A stretch of 64,000 nt of DNA, taken from contig VIIQ02000644.1 of the NCBI GenBank assembly GCA_007449985.2, positions 248,001 through 312,000 of the forward strand. The letters run 5' to 3'. The stretch is from Desmodesmus armatus. Taxonomy: Eukaryota > Chlorophyta > Chlorophyceae > Sphaeropleales > Scenedesmaceae. A model generated the notes under the pieces. That model saw nothing but the letters and a program-made list of their open reading frames with translations. It searched no databases and was not told the DNA's origin. Positions within the stretch are counted from its first letter, which is position 1. Every line of letters begins with the position of its first letter. Both the position numbers and the translations under genes were made by a program. Below are positions 1 to 11,581 of the stretch, piece after piece.

Positions 1-3000
1 AGCTGGTGGATGCCTTCCCCAACTGCACCGCGCTGGAGTTTGCAATATGCAGCAGAAGCATGTCGCAGGTGTACCACAACATCCGTCCGATGCTCGCAGG
101 GTGAGTGGGAAACCTCCTGCAGTGGGGTGCCGGGAAGGAATATGCTTTTTTTTCAACAATATTCATCATTAATCTATATTTTACAACAAAATCCTATATA
201 TATTCTTGAAATTCAAGTGTATTTTTGCGCTTGTTTTTCCCTATTATTTTGGGGGGGGGGGGGGAGGTTGTTACAAGTAGATACTTTCACCGCAAAGCGG
301 TACTCTCTACACTTGATCGACTGGGTAAGCCAAAGACGCACACCTGAACCGAGGGAACCTGCAAAGACACGTCAGACAAGACCAGCCCCCTAAAAAAAAC
401 ACACAGACATGGCAACTGCCACACACACCGAGTATAGTATCGTGCTTTCAAGACTCAGCCTGAGGCTGTAAATCTGCAGTCCACACATACCGTGCACGCA
501 CACACATGGGTCAGTCCTTCAAGCATAGCAGAAACACTGTTGTACAACTAACACATCAAAGCCAGCACAACACCTTCTGAGCTAACACGCAAAGCAGTAC
601 CCACAGGGTGGCAACTACAAGTGCCCCTACCGCGACTCCCAACACATCTACTGAGCCCATTGTTGATGGGCTGGCCCTGCGCCGCAAGCAAGCTGGGTAT
701 GGCATGACGGCCACATAACCCAAGGGCTGCAGCGCAGGGGGGACTCCAAACAGGTTACCTTTCCCCAACAGGTAGCGCCTGTAGACGTCCATGGCCGCGA
801 CACAGTGGGCCAGTTGACGCTGCTGAGGAGTACCAAATACACTCTGCATGCACTGCTGAGCGGAGTTGGTCGCACTGAATGCAAACACCGAGGCATATTT
901 GTCCCGGATGTGGTCATACGCTGGGCATTCCCAAATAAAGTGCTATTATATCCAAAATAATAAACTATGCTGCATAAGGAAAATCCTATCACAAATAAGT
1001 TATTTGTGAACTTTTTATATCGGTGCACGCCTTGAACCCTGGCAGCCTAGCACGGTGCCTAGTGCATGTTGGGCACCGCTTGGCCAATACGTGTGACATG
1101 GCTGATGACTAGCCCCGGCATAATGGCCACGTATGCAGTGCTCACTGAGTGTTGGGGCCAGGGTGTTGATCATCTCCTATGCCAGTGCCTGCCACCAACA
1201 GGTGTTTCATGTGCACAATGCCAACATCACACCAAGCACCTGACAGCTGACCTTCAATTGAACCTACAAAATCCCACAGGCTGCCAGGCAGCAGCTTGCA
1301 ACTGTTCCAGACTGCCAACGACTGCCAACAACCATGTCTGGTACCATCACTTGCACAACACAACATATGTGCTGCGTAGTTGGCCAAGCATTTGGCTTTT
1401 TCACCACATATAGTACACCACATTAGGCACCAAGGACAACCAAGCACACGCCCCTGCTTATGGCAACAATCCATCAGAACGGATCCAACATCAGCAGGTA
1501 CTGCAGCAAGGCCACCAGCAGTTTGAGGTCACTCCCTGCCACACCTGAGCACATGCAGGCAATGCCTTGCCTGACAGCAGCAGTCGACACAGTGCACACA
1601 CAAATGCATGACAAGCTCACTACATTTGCACTAATTACAACCCAGCTATGTCTCACCAGCTATCCAGCCACCACGTGCAGCACAGTAAAGGCGGTGGTAA
1701 CTAGTACAGTCATGTGTGTCACATGCTGTCACTGCTGCTGCTGCCGCAAGGGCGCCACCTTTGCATGTCTGTCAGCACGTTCCCTGCTGCCACCATTGAG
1801 CGGCACTGCTGCTGCTGGCGTCCAGTGGACTGCTGCAGTGTGAGGCAACAGATGAAGCCCTACGCCCATTTATCCCAACACGCAAACAGACAGTAGCACA
1901 GTAGAGAGCAACACAACAGGGCAAGTGCAGCAGTTAGGCACCTCAAACGACACATTATTTGCACATCTCACAGGTGCGGCAGCTCTTCCAGCACTTCAAA
2001 CATTGGTTTCGTATGGGACAGGTGTAGAAACGCAGATTTACCTGGCACCATGTTCACAGGATGCAGCATGAGGGACCTGAGCCCTAGAAACTACACCCAC
2101 TAGGGCCGACCCAGAATTTGCCTGCGGTGTCTGTTACATCTCTTGGGTCTGCCACTCCACGCTGTGCTGTGCTGTGACATGTGCTGCGCAGGCTTCCCAA
2201 GCTCAGCACTATCAGCATCAAGCCTGACAGTGCTCCCGACTCTGACATCATACCTGGTGCTGTCCTTGACCCAGTGCTGTGCCAGCTGCACATGCATGCG
2301 ACAGGCCTGCGCTGCTTGAGCCTGCAGCTCGAAGCCAGCTGGGTGGATGTGACTGACATGGTTTGGGCCTCACTGGGCAAGATGACTTACCTGACAAAGC
2401 TGCAGCTCACCTTTGACTTTGAGGTAAGAGAAGTTTAATGCGGCCCAGCTGGGGTATAGCTTGAAAGTAAAGACATCATCTGTATGAGTGTGCTGGCAGT
2501 GATGATCTGTGATGGTCTACATTGGTTGCTGGCTGCAGTGTTGTGCAGCCAACGACCCTCGGTGACTACAGCCCAAGAGCAGCAACCATCGGCTGCCCAC
2601 GGTAATCATAAACACCGGCAGCCCCTGTATGTGTTGTCTGTTGTGCGATGGGTTGCAGGAGACGCATCCCTGCACCCTCACGGACCTGCAGTTGCTCACA
2701 GGTCTCACCAACCTGCAGTCCCTTGTCATGAAGGCGCCAGGGGCGGAGGTGCGGGACTTGAACGAGGTGGAAGAGGATGGTGAAGATGCAGCACTGCAGC
2801 TAGCAGCCCAGCAGTTCCCAGGGGACTTGACAGCCCTCACCGAGCTGCTGCTGCCGCTGGGTGTCCTGCATGACATCAGCAGTGTCAGTGAGTGTGTCAG
2901 GCTGCGCGACCTGCAGCTACAGGCTTGTGACAGTCAGTGGCTAGAGTGGTATCCGCAGGAGTGGGCTGCATTGGCGCAACTCACATCTCTCACACGGCTG

Positions 3001-3801
3001 CATGTTGCCATGGACCTTGAGGAGCAATACACTGCAGATACGGAGGCATTCTATGGGTTGCTGAGGCAGCTGAAGGAGTTGCGTGTAGTGGGTGTGTACA
3101 TGTGGGGGTTGAGTTCCCTACCGGTGCTGCAGAGCCTGACGCAGTTGACAGCAGTCTATGGATACTGGCAGGTGATTCTCACAAGCGATTTGAGCGGGCT
3201 TTCTTGTCCACACATCAAAGTGCTTGGAGAGGCATGGGATGTTCCTTTGCAGGCCTTCCCCAACCTTGTCTGTGTCAGGTTTGCTGCTGTGGGTATTGCT
3301 GACCTCACAACACTTAGCAGTCACTGCACAGCATTGCAGAAGCTGGTGATGCCGGAGGGGGTTCCCTTGGTGACTGGCGAAGGTGAATTTCAGCGCCTGG
3401 CAGCGTTCAGGGGTCTAGCAGACCTGCAGCACCTGACACACCTTGAGCTGGCACCGTCTAGTGATGCTGAGCTGGTGGTGTTTACTACTGCAGCAGCAGC
3501 TGTGAGCACTTCCCGGCTACGGTGCCTGCGTGTGTATGGAGATATGCTGACTGTCCCTGCGTTGATGCAGCTACAGAGTGTGCGGGGGCTGAAAGAGCTG
3601 CATGTGCATTTCAAGGCCATGGGGAATGGATATTTGACTCAGGAAGCTGTCCGCATGTGGCTGGTGGGGTTGGCAGTGGTGCCCAAGGTGTTCTTGGTAC
3701 TGGGCTCTGCAGAGCAGCAGGGTGTGTTTGATGCTGCGAGGCAGTGGGCAGCTGAGAGGAGCCTCCCCTTGCCTGCAGTCCTGAAATTTTCTCATGCCTA
3801 G
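1..3801 (+). CDS. F-box/LRR-like protein, copy A (5' partial)
   Basis: The visible exons are 1-100, 2192-2423 and 2659-3801. All junctions are GT-AG and keep frame, and the stop is TAG at 3799-3801. The product has irregular leucine-rich repeats throughout (runs such as LTDLQLLTGLTNLQSL and LQHLTHLELAPSSDAELV). It is a tandem paralogue of the gene at 5217-7992. The first visible exon (AFPNCTALEF, ending PMLAG) matches the end of the second exon of that copy, so the missing 5' part probably holds the same F-box-like segment. F-box/LRR proteins usually select substrates for SCF ubiquitin ligases, but that role is only inferred here. The first intron is 2.1 kb against about 0.45 kb in the paralogue, because a retroelement relic and AT-rich DNA sit inside it. 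No membrane segment or signal peptide was seen in the visible part. Confidence 0.75.
550..1474 (-). mobile_element. Degenerate non-LTR retrotransposon (LINE) relic inside an intron
   Basis: Read on the minus strand, about 970-556 encodes HFIWECPAYDHIRDKYASVF followed by a run ending in a hydrophobic tail. The H-F-x-x-x-C-P-A-Y-x-x-I-R pattern is typical of the region after the reverse-transcriptase domain of LINE ORF2 proteins, so this is probably the 3' end of such an element. A second minus-strand open stretch at 1474-1142 is cysteine-rich and ends DDQHPGPNT, which resembles the HPNPGP-type segment of some LINE ORFs. Between them, 945-1025 is unusually AT-rich. No full reading frame survives. 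The relic explains why this intron is four to five times longer than in the paralogous gene. Confidence 0.45.
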
Positions 3802-5216
3802 ATGGAGCAGAACCCTCACCTGCGTGGGTTTGGATGCTTGAGCACAAGCCGCCTGAGATAGATGTCCACGTGACAATTTGGGCCGAGCGTTGTTACAAGC
3901 TGGGCCGCTTGGGCCTGTGGGCTGGGTGCAAGTTGTGTGTTCTTCTGGCCAGGGCTGTTTCCAGGTTGTAGATATCAAGTATTGTAGGCATGTTTGTAAG
4001 TAGAGGAATGCCCTAAGCCATGTTTCAAGGATAGTTTGTGTTGCATGGTTGACTCTACCCTGGTGCATTTGGCCAAAAAGTGTGTGTGATACATCTGTGC
4101 GCTATTGGGGCGGACAAGGTGACACATGTGGCACAGCTGTTGGCCCTTGCTTTGAGTGTCTTTGTTTTGAAGACCTGCCAGCGCAAAGCGCCTTGATATG
4201 CACCAGAAGGGGTGTGTAGGTGCTGAGTTTTTCACAGTCGCAACAGGTCGCAACAAACTGAAGTGTTGCATGGCTTTATTTTTACCACTGCACCTGCTTG
4301 AGGGTTGATACCCACAAGCTCAGGAGGGCAAGCAGCACAGGCAGCAGCTGTGAGGCCTGCTGTTGCTAGGTCATAGCTGTCTGTGGCGCCCTGTTGTATG
4401 CTGTTAGTGGTTTGCAGCTGTGTGCCTCTTGTGGTCAAGCTGAGGTCAGCACCCTATTGTCAGGATACGTGGCTTCAAACATTGCTAGTCTTGCTGACTG
4501 GCATCGTCGCGTCGTTCAAATTGCATTCCTGGTCAACACTTGCCGCACTGATACATATCTCTACTTCAGGCTGGAGGTTGACCTTGACTGGAAGGCGTGC
4601 AAGGGTGTTTTGGGAGCAAGTGCTTGTGATGCAGCATCACAACCCCCCTGAGCGGAGCCAGCCTTGCCATGCCATGAGCCATGAGCTGGCCATGCCATGA
4701 GCTGGCCATGCCATGAGCTGGCCATGATGGCCAGCTGCAACGACCAAGTGAGCTCTGCACCTATCGAAATTATAACCAACTGAACAAGGCACATCCATTC
4801 TCCCGACCTCAACAGACTCAAACTCCATGTCACGCGTACAGGGCAGCAGTACAAAGCGCAAGTCCTACTCACTACAGGGGTGGTCCCCAAGACTCAGAAC
4901 AGATGTGGGCACCACGATTCACGTTCAGGTCAATTTGGTCATTGAGCCTTGATAACAGGCGGTCGTGCTGTCCAAGGGGCGAACAAGAGCACTGGTTCAT
5001 TGAAACTTGAAGTTGATCTGGCTGATCTGAGGGTTTAGGTCGGTCAGCCTAGCACTGCTAAGCAGAGCCGTGGAAGCAGCGTGTCCAAACGCCACATCAA
5101 TGTTCTGCCTGCCCCAAAACCTTCTCGCAGCAAGCCAAAAACTGCACATGTGCTGAACTTCAGCAGGAGAGTCAGGCCTTGACTGTAGAACAACTTCTCG
5201 ACCAGGACTGAGGAGC
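3802..5216. other. Intergenic region between the two LRR paralogues
   Basis: No supported gene was found. A short tandem repeat lies at about 4670-4732, where units of the type CCATGAGCTGGCCATG recur three times. The rest is unremarkable mixed sequence that presumably contains the promoter of the downstream paralogue. Confidence 0.5.
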
Positions 5217-7992
5217 ATGGAGGTGAGGCGTCCTATACTTGTTGTGTGAAGCCAGGAGAGCTTGTGCCTGCATCTTGCTGATCGTTGTGAGTCTTGTACT
5301 GTTGCTGCTCTGTGGCCTTCCCGGGAAGGGCCCTTCGCTCTGCCACCTGCTGATTGAGCTGCATGATGGACATCATGTAGAAGTTCTTTGGCCGCAAGCA
5401 CGACCCTCAACGAGCTGTTGCAACGGCGCAACCAGCCTGCAGGACCCTAGACAGTGTTGAAGCCCAAACAATGCTGCATCATGACACAAATGAAGCTGCA
5501 TGGCACAAGCTTGACTGGTCTGCCCATGCTGCATGGTGTGTTTGTTCGTGGCGTTTGTGTAGGTCGCACAACCCGGCAACCCTGCTGGCGAGTCTGCCCT
5601 GCTGCGCTGCCTGACCGTGCTGAACGATGATGTGCTGGCAGCTTACCTGCTGCCAAAACTGGTTGAGCAGGAGTCTGCAGCAGCAGTTGCTCTGTCCTGC
5701 AGCCAGCTGCGCAGGCTATGCCAGCTCAGCACGCAGCACCTGGTCCTGTCGCAGCAGCTGCAGGATGCCGATAACCCATGCAGCAGTGCAAAGCTTGCTA
5801 GGCAGCTGGTGGCCGCGTTCCCCAACTGCACCTCGCTGGACTTTGCATGGGCCAGCAGCAGCCTGGTGAACGTGTCCCGCAGCATCACTCCATTACTGGC
5901 AGGGTGAGTTGCTTGGTGTATTGTGCTGAGGGCGTGGTGGGCGGTGACGCCAGCAGCATCAGGCATTGTCAGTACAGCAAGGCCTTACCATGTGTAAGGA
6001 GCTTGCACTCTACTGTGGCATGTGACTCTTTGACTTATTCGGCTGTATCGTGGTCACTTGGCGTCTTGTGCGTGGCCCCACGCGCGCTCAATCATTAATC
6101 CTGCCTTCTGCGCTGCTCCAGTGCTAGGGCCTGCATGTCGGCATATGGCTTGATACAAACCCCCGGGATGACAGTGGTGCATGTATTTTGTTTACAAGCG
6201 ATGCAGCTCCGCAATGCTACGATGCCTTTCTATTTCTTTCGCCTGAGTCCTGTGCACTGCCTGATGTGCTGAGCCGTGCTGTGCTGTGCTGTGCTGTGCT
6301 GTGCTGTGCTGTGCTGTGCTGTGCTGTGCTATGGCAATGTATGCTTGCAGGCTCCCCCACCTCAGCACTCTCAGCATCAAGCTCAGTGGCAGCAGCCACA
6401 GCGGTGATCTTGACCCCGTGCTTTGCCAGATGCATGTTCATGCAACTGGCCTGCGCTGCCTGAGCTTGCAGCTCAGCACAGGCTGGGCCGATCAGACCGA
6501 TAAGAGCTGGGCTTCACTTGGCAGGATGACAAATCTGACAAGGCTGCAGCTCACGTTTCATCGGCTGGTGAGAAAAGCATGGTGTGAATGGGGCTTTGCA
6601 TGGGGATTGCCACTATGTTCACAGCCTCGTCAGTTGTGAAGGTGGCGCCATGACACGCATGTGAATACTTTTACAGTTACAGTAATTGGTCACGGCGAAG
6701 CCGTGCAACCCACAATGGAGCCACGGGCTCATGGGTTGCTCAACACAAAGCCATCATTTTTCAAGAACAGAATCAAGAGCATCATTCACTGCTGCCCGTG
6801 ATGTCAATATGTGCAGGTGACCAACCCATGTTCACTGAACAACCTGCAGCCACTGACAGGGCTTACCAAGCTGAAGTCCCTCATCATTGAGGCACCAAAC
6901 GCAACGTCGAGGCGTGTCAATCCTGATGACGCAGGTCTGTGGCTAGCAGCGCAGCAGTTCCCGGGCCGCTTGACATCGCTCACCCAATTGTGGCTGCCGC
7001 TGCGTGCTGTGCATGACCTAAGCAGTGTGAGTGAGTGTGTTGCGCTGTGTGACCTGCGCATATTGGCAAATGCTTACCCCATGTGTAGCAAGTGGGGCGC
7101 ACAGCCGTGGGCTGCGTTAGTGCAGCTCACATCCCTCACATGCCTACATGTTGATCTGGACCTGGACGAAGGGGACAAAGGGGATTCGGAAGCATTCTTT
7201 GGAGTGCTCAGGCAGCTGACGGACCTGCGTTCGGTTGGCGCCGCCTTTTGGGGCCCCAGCTGCCTGCCGCAGCTGCAAAGCCTCACCCATGTGACAGCTG
7301 TCCATGGCGCGTGGTATCAGGCTGTTACAAACGAGGTTGACGAGATTGCTGTTCCTCCCTTATGTCCACACATCAAGGCGCTTGGAAGGACAGTAGGTGC
7401 CCAGTATCAGGCCTTCCCTGGCCTGGTCTCTGTTGAGTTGTCTGAGGTCTACATTGACAATCTTGACTTTATCAGTCGGTACTGCACAGGTTTGCAAAGG
7501 CTGGTTCTGGCAGACCCAGACTCGTGTGAGACCGATGATGATGCAAGCCAAGCTGAACGTCTGGCAGTGTTCAGGTCTCTGGGTCACCTGCAGCACTTGA
7601 CACACCTTGATCTAGCACCCCGCAGTGATGCTGAGCTGGTGGCATTCACAAGTGCAGCAGCAGCTGTGAGCACCCCTCACCTACAGTGCATGCGCGTGTA
7701 TACGACAATAAGCTATGAGGGCATGGTGACGGTTCACGCATTGATGCAGCTGCAGAGTGTGCGGGGGCTGAAAGAGCTGCTGGTGCATCTCGGTGATGTG
7801 GAGGAGTTTGTGTGGAGCACGTTTACTACAGAAGCTGTCCGCATGTGGCTGGTGGGGTTGGCAGTGGTGCCTAAGGTGTACCTAGTGCTGGGCGATGGAG
7901 AGCAGCAGGGTGTGTTTGAAGCTGCGAGGCAGTGGGTAGCTGAGATGGAGCTGCCCTTACCTGCAGTCCTGAAAATCTCACTGGCCAAGTAG
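5217..7992 (+). CDS. F-box/LRR-like protein, copy B (complete)
   Basis: The proposed exons are 5217-5222 (ATGGAG only), 5563-5903, 6351-6567 and 6817-7992, giving 579 residues with consistent phases. Exon 2 has an in-frame TAG just before its acceptor and no usable ATG near its start, so an upstream start exon is required. The six-base exon ATGGAG|gtgagg fits phase and splice consensus but is the weakest part of the model. Residues about 20-65 (LNDDVLAAYLLPKL, then VALSCSQLRRLCQL) look like a degenerate F-box. The remainder is leucine-rich repeats. The last exon is clearly homologous to that of copy A, with shared blocks such as ALMQLQSVRGLKEL and VRMWLVGLAVVPKV. A role as an SCF substrate adaptor is inferred from family resemblance only. 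Confidence 0.75.
6276..6330 (+). repeat. (GTGCT)11 microsatellite before a splice acceptor
   Basis: Eleven perfect GTGCT units lie just upstream of the acceptor at 6350. A shorter run of the same motif (about 2159-2176) precedes the equivalent acceptor in copy A, so the array is ancestral to the duplication and has expanded in copy B. Confidence 0.9.
6671..6735 (+). repeat. Dispersed hairpin repeat, copy 1
   Basis: The element starts TTACAGTTACAGTAATTGG, then forms a stem CACGGC-gaa-GCCGTG, then CAACCCACAA and a GGAGCCACGGGCTCATGG tail. It lies in the third intron of the copy-B LRR gene. The following about 65 bp (to about 6800) also resembles the sequence after copy 2, including GAACAGAATCAA and CACTGCTG. 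Confidence 0.7.
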
Positions 7993-8979
7993 ATCAGAGT
8001 TTCGATCCGGTCTCAAGTTGAGGGATAGTTGCCTGACCCTCTGCCAGGGTCAGCTGGATGCACTGCCAGTGCATGCAGTGCATGCCACACCAAGTCGTGG
8101 GATGTACCTGCCGGCTGCTGATGTACTATACGGTGGACATGCTTACGTGTGAGCAGCACGCATGCCATATGGTGAGAGTGGTTTTGGTGTAAGCAGCCTG
8201 AGCTCAGCGTTGCTGTTGGATGCATCTGCAACATGGAAACAAGGTCTGGCTCAGCCACTACGCTTTGGATGCACACTTCTTGTGTGTGCCTCTGGGTACA
8301 CCCAGTGTTGGCTAGCGCAGTATGCCTTGCTGCATCATGGAGGCTGTCAAAGCCTCAGGGGTGGCGTTGCTTCGCTGCTCATCCACAGTTGCTTCTTGCT
8401 GGGCTGCCAGTTGTCACACTTCAAGCCACCGTTGAAGTGCACCGTGTAACATTACTTTTGATACCAGGATATTTTCTAGCGAACTGTTCGTTTGGCATAA
8501 TCATTTCAGCTTGCTGGCTGGCACGATTGTTGCAGTCTACATGTTATGAGCGTCTTGGTACTGCACCGGTGGTGCAGACTACTGCACAACATGCGCAGGG
8601 GCAACAGCTTGCAATGCACTGGGTCATTGTCTCCGTTGCAGGACTCAGACGCCCACGAGTGGTACTGCATTTTGCAAGGTTGCACACGGTGACCGTCACT
8701 GTGACTGCAGCGTTTTCAAAAGCTCATATGACATGCATGTTGGAGTGGAGCCAGCCTTGACAGTGGCCAAAGTAATAGCTGCGACTGTAGAAAGGATGGG
8801 CAATGAGCAGAGCCCAGCTTTGCGCCAAATGTACAAAGTCTGCATGTGAAACCCAAACACAGTACCCACTGTTGTATGTATGTACAGCTTGTAGTACTAC
8901 TAGTGACATACCTCAGCCTCTTGATCGGCAAGCTTGTGCGTGGTGTTTGCCATACTGAGCAACCATACTAAGCGATTTG
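7993..8979. other. Intergenic region upstream of the reverse-transcriptase ORF
   Basis: I see no supported gene. If the reverse transcriptase at 8980 belongs to a longer element, its 5' part would lie here, but no recognisable GIY-YIG, endonuclease or terminal repeat was found. Confidence 0.4.
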
Positions 8980-10386
8980 ATGGATGGAATTCACCCAGTT
9001 AATGAAATAGCAATGCACAACAACCCTGGTGGCCATCGTTGGAGGCTGCAAGTACAGTGTGTGCAACCAGGCCTACGTGCCTTGTATGACGATGTTTTGG
9101 GTATATGGCAGACCACAGTACAGCGGGTTGGAGGTGTAGGGAGCGATGTGCCACCTTGGTACATTTCTGCCAGCCGCCAGTTGACCAAATTGGTGGCTCG
9201 CTTCAACTACGCCAGGGTGTCAGAGGCAGATTTTGTAGCGGGCGGGGGTTGGCAAGGAGCAGATTTTATGCGCCTTTACACCAACATTCCCCATACTCCT
9301 TTGCTGACTAAATTAGATTGGGTGGTGGACACGGCTTGGGATCGCCATCCAAGCACGCCCGTTTTGTTGGTGTACCGGGACAAGCAAGTGCGGCATGAGT
9401 GGGTGGCGTCCTTTGACCAAAAACACTCGGCACAGGGTTACACTTGGGTTGGCACTGGCCTACAGGGCGTGCGGTTGGGTAAACACAAGCAGAAGGGCGC
9501 CTGCTACATGTTTGATAGAGCCGGGGCTAAGGCAGTTTTGCAGCTACTGGTGTGTAACTCTTACGTACGGCTGGGGGACACTGTGTTTCGGCAGACTATG
9601 GGTATCCCCATGGGTATTAACCCGGCTGTGTACATGGCTAATTACTTCTTGTACTCCTATGAGGTCTCCTTTGTTGAGCGGCTTGCCGGTCTGGTGGAGG
9701 CTCACCCGCCCAATCCGGACGGCGACACTTATGCTGAGGCTTTCTTTGCTGATACTAGCGCGACGCCAGCTTGGGTGGGGGCGCATGTACCCCCACACCG
9801 CCTTGGTGACGTGGCACGTTATGTCTGGCGCTGTTTTCGGTTTACGGCTCGCTTTGTTGACGATTTCACATCCGGTCCCAACCGCTTGTTACCGTTCTTG
9901 TGGTATGACAGCCAATCTATTGCCGGGGGCGCCATCACTGGCATCTACCCAGGGCCGGAGGTTTTGGAGTTGGCGCGGGTGCCAGGGGACATTTGGGGCT
10001 ACCCCACCTTGGACATCCGCATTGTGTCACAGGTGGTTGATGGACGGGTTTGCAACACTACACACTTGTATGACAAACGCCGGGAGTCTTGCTATGCTGA
10101 CATTCCTGTGGTGGGTTACGTTCATGTTGCTAGCGCAGTCTCAGCGCGCGTGGGCCCGAACGTCTTGCACGGGCAGTTGTTTCGTTTCAGCACCATCATT
10201 ATGGACAGGTCTAACTTTGTGGAGGAGGCAGCCCGGTGCATTGTGAACCTGGAAAAGCGCGGGCACGTTCGGTCTTCGTTGTTCAAGGTTCTTCGTCGGT
10301 TTTTGTCCCATCATTTTGACACTTATGGCGACATTTCCGTGGACCCTTTGTGGAATGATGTTGTGGCGGCCGTCCGTGATTCTTGA
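8980..10386 (+). CDS. Reverse transcriptase of a Penelope-like retroelement
   Basis: An uninterrupted 468-residue frame begins at ATG 8980. It shows the core reverse-transcriptase motifs in order: motif A ADFMRLYTNIPH near residue 90, motif B GIPMGINPAVYMANYFLYSYE-type near residue 210, and the catalytic motif C RFVDDFTS near residue 290. The LYTNIP form of motif A and the GxPMG form of motif B are characteristic of Penelope-like and telomerase-related reverse transcriptases rather than LINE or LTR types. No GIY-YIG or other endonuclease domain is visible on either side, and no LTRs were seen. The frame is intact, which suggests recent activity or a domesticated gene. The hairpin repeat at 10427-10490 lies 40 bp beyond the stop. 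Placement in the Penelope group is my inference from motifs. Confidence 0.72.
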   Translation: MDGIHPVNEIAMHNNPGGHRWRLQVQCVQPGLRALYDDVLGIWQTTVQRVGGVGSDVPPWYISASRQLTKLVARFNYARVSEADFVAGGGWQGADFMRLYTNIPHTPLLTKLDWVVDTAWDRHPSTPVLLVYRDKQVRHEWVASFDQKHSAQGYTWVGTGLQGVRLGKHKQKGACYMFDRAGAKAVLQLLVCNSYVRLGDTVFRQTMGIPMGINPAVYMANYFLYSYEVSFVERLAGLVEAHPPNPDGDTYAEAFFADTSATPAWVGAHVPPHRLGDVARYVWRCFRFTARFVDDFTSGPNRLLPFLWYDSQSIAGGAITGIYPGPEVLELARVPGDIWGYPTLDIRIVSQVVDGRVCNTTHLYDKRRESCYADIPVVGYVHVASAVSARVGPNVLHGQLFRFSTIIMDRSNFVEEAARCIVNLEKRGHVRSSLFKVLRRFLSHHFDTYGDISVDPLWNDVVAAVRDS

Positions 10387-11581
10387 ACTCTTGGAACAGA
10401 TGACTTTGGACTCTTTTCAGTTGCGGATACAGATACAGCACTTGGCACGACCAAAGCCGTACAATCCACACGGGAGCCCGACGTTCATGAAGTAGCAAAC
10501 GGACAACCATCAGTTTCATGAACAGAATCAAAATCAGCAAACACTGCTGAAACCAGCCACCCTGATCGGTCCACCCACCTCACCAGTCGCCTCTGCATGG
10601 TCCACCCCCTCCCCACCCCCTCCCCACCTTGTGTTGCACTGCCTTGCTCCCCTCCCCTTGTCTTGTGCCTGTTGCAGGGACACAGGGCCACGCTGGGGGT
10701 GGGGACCGCTACGGCGCCCGCCCCGCATCTTCTTCCTACCCTCTCTTCCCCTTGTGCTCACTCACTTACATGAAACCTCTGCTGTCACTCATACACATAT
10801 GCATATCTCTTCAACCTGTCTCTCTTCGGGCTGCGCCCGGTGCGTTCCTGTAGCAGTGTCAGCACCACATTTTAGCAACGAGGGGGCTTCTTGCCCCGTT
10901 GGTGGTTGACTTCACACCGTGCTGCGTTAAGTTTTTGGGTGGCAGGGTGGTTTTTCTTGTGCCTTGTGCTTTTTGCCGCCCGGCTGTCTGTTTTTTGTGT
11001 GCCCGCCTGTCCTGTGTTATTTCTGTCTGCTGTGCCTGTTCAGGTCCCACGGTGACGGCCTACTTGGTGCTGCCAGCCTACGCTGGGGGTGGGGGAGGAC
11101 CCCCACCCTCCCCCCTTGTGCCTGCATACTCCTTCCTGGCATCCTGGTGGGCTGTTCCTGACGCTCGCTGCGCGGTGGTGGTGCTGCTTGCAGGTAACCC
11201 TACTAGACTTGATGGGGCTGCTGGACTCACAGCTTTGGTCTGGACGCCTTCTATTGTACTGTGAGGTTGCTTTGTTAGGCTTTCGTTGCCTGGGGTGGCG
11301 GTGGGGGACCCAGTGCTAGTTACATTGTGTTCTGTGTTCCCATCTTTGTGTGTTCCCAGTGTCTCCGCAGGAAATCTTGCTACCTCCCCGGTTCCGGGCA
11401 CTGTCTCACAGGCCTAGGTAGTGGTGCAGCTGCACAGCTGTCAAGTTCAAAGACTTGCTGCCCCTACCGATCCACCCAGCGGCACCCACGAATCTGAGTA
11501 CGAAATTCATTTGTTTGCGCTGTGTGTCAACCTGAGCGAAACTGCCCTTGTCGCGAAACTCGGTTTGATCTGCCGAGATCC
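10387..11581 (+). other. Region downstream of the reverse transcriptase
   Basis: This stretch may be the 3' untranslated part of the element. It holds hairpin repeat copy 2, C-rich runs near 10600-10630 and 11095-11125, and two stretches sharing a CTACGCTGGGGGTGGGG-like segment (about 10692 and 11080). A 121-codon open frame at 10899-11264 has no recognisable motif and is not called as a gene. The end of the element cannot be located by eye. Confidence 0.4.
10427..10490 (+). repeat. Dispersed hairpin repeat, copy 2 (after the RT ORF)
   Basis: GATACAGATACAGCACTTGG, then a degenerate stem GGCACGAC-caaa-GCCGT, then ACAATCCACA and GGGAGCCC. It lies 40 bp after the reverse-transcriptase stop and shares extended flanking similarity with copy 1 down to about 10560. 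Confidence 0.6.

Noticed and set aside
10899..11264. A second ORF for the reverse-transcriptase element
   Set aside because: The frame has no motif and lies across C-rich repeats; chance opening is likely.
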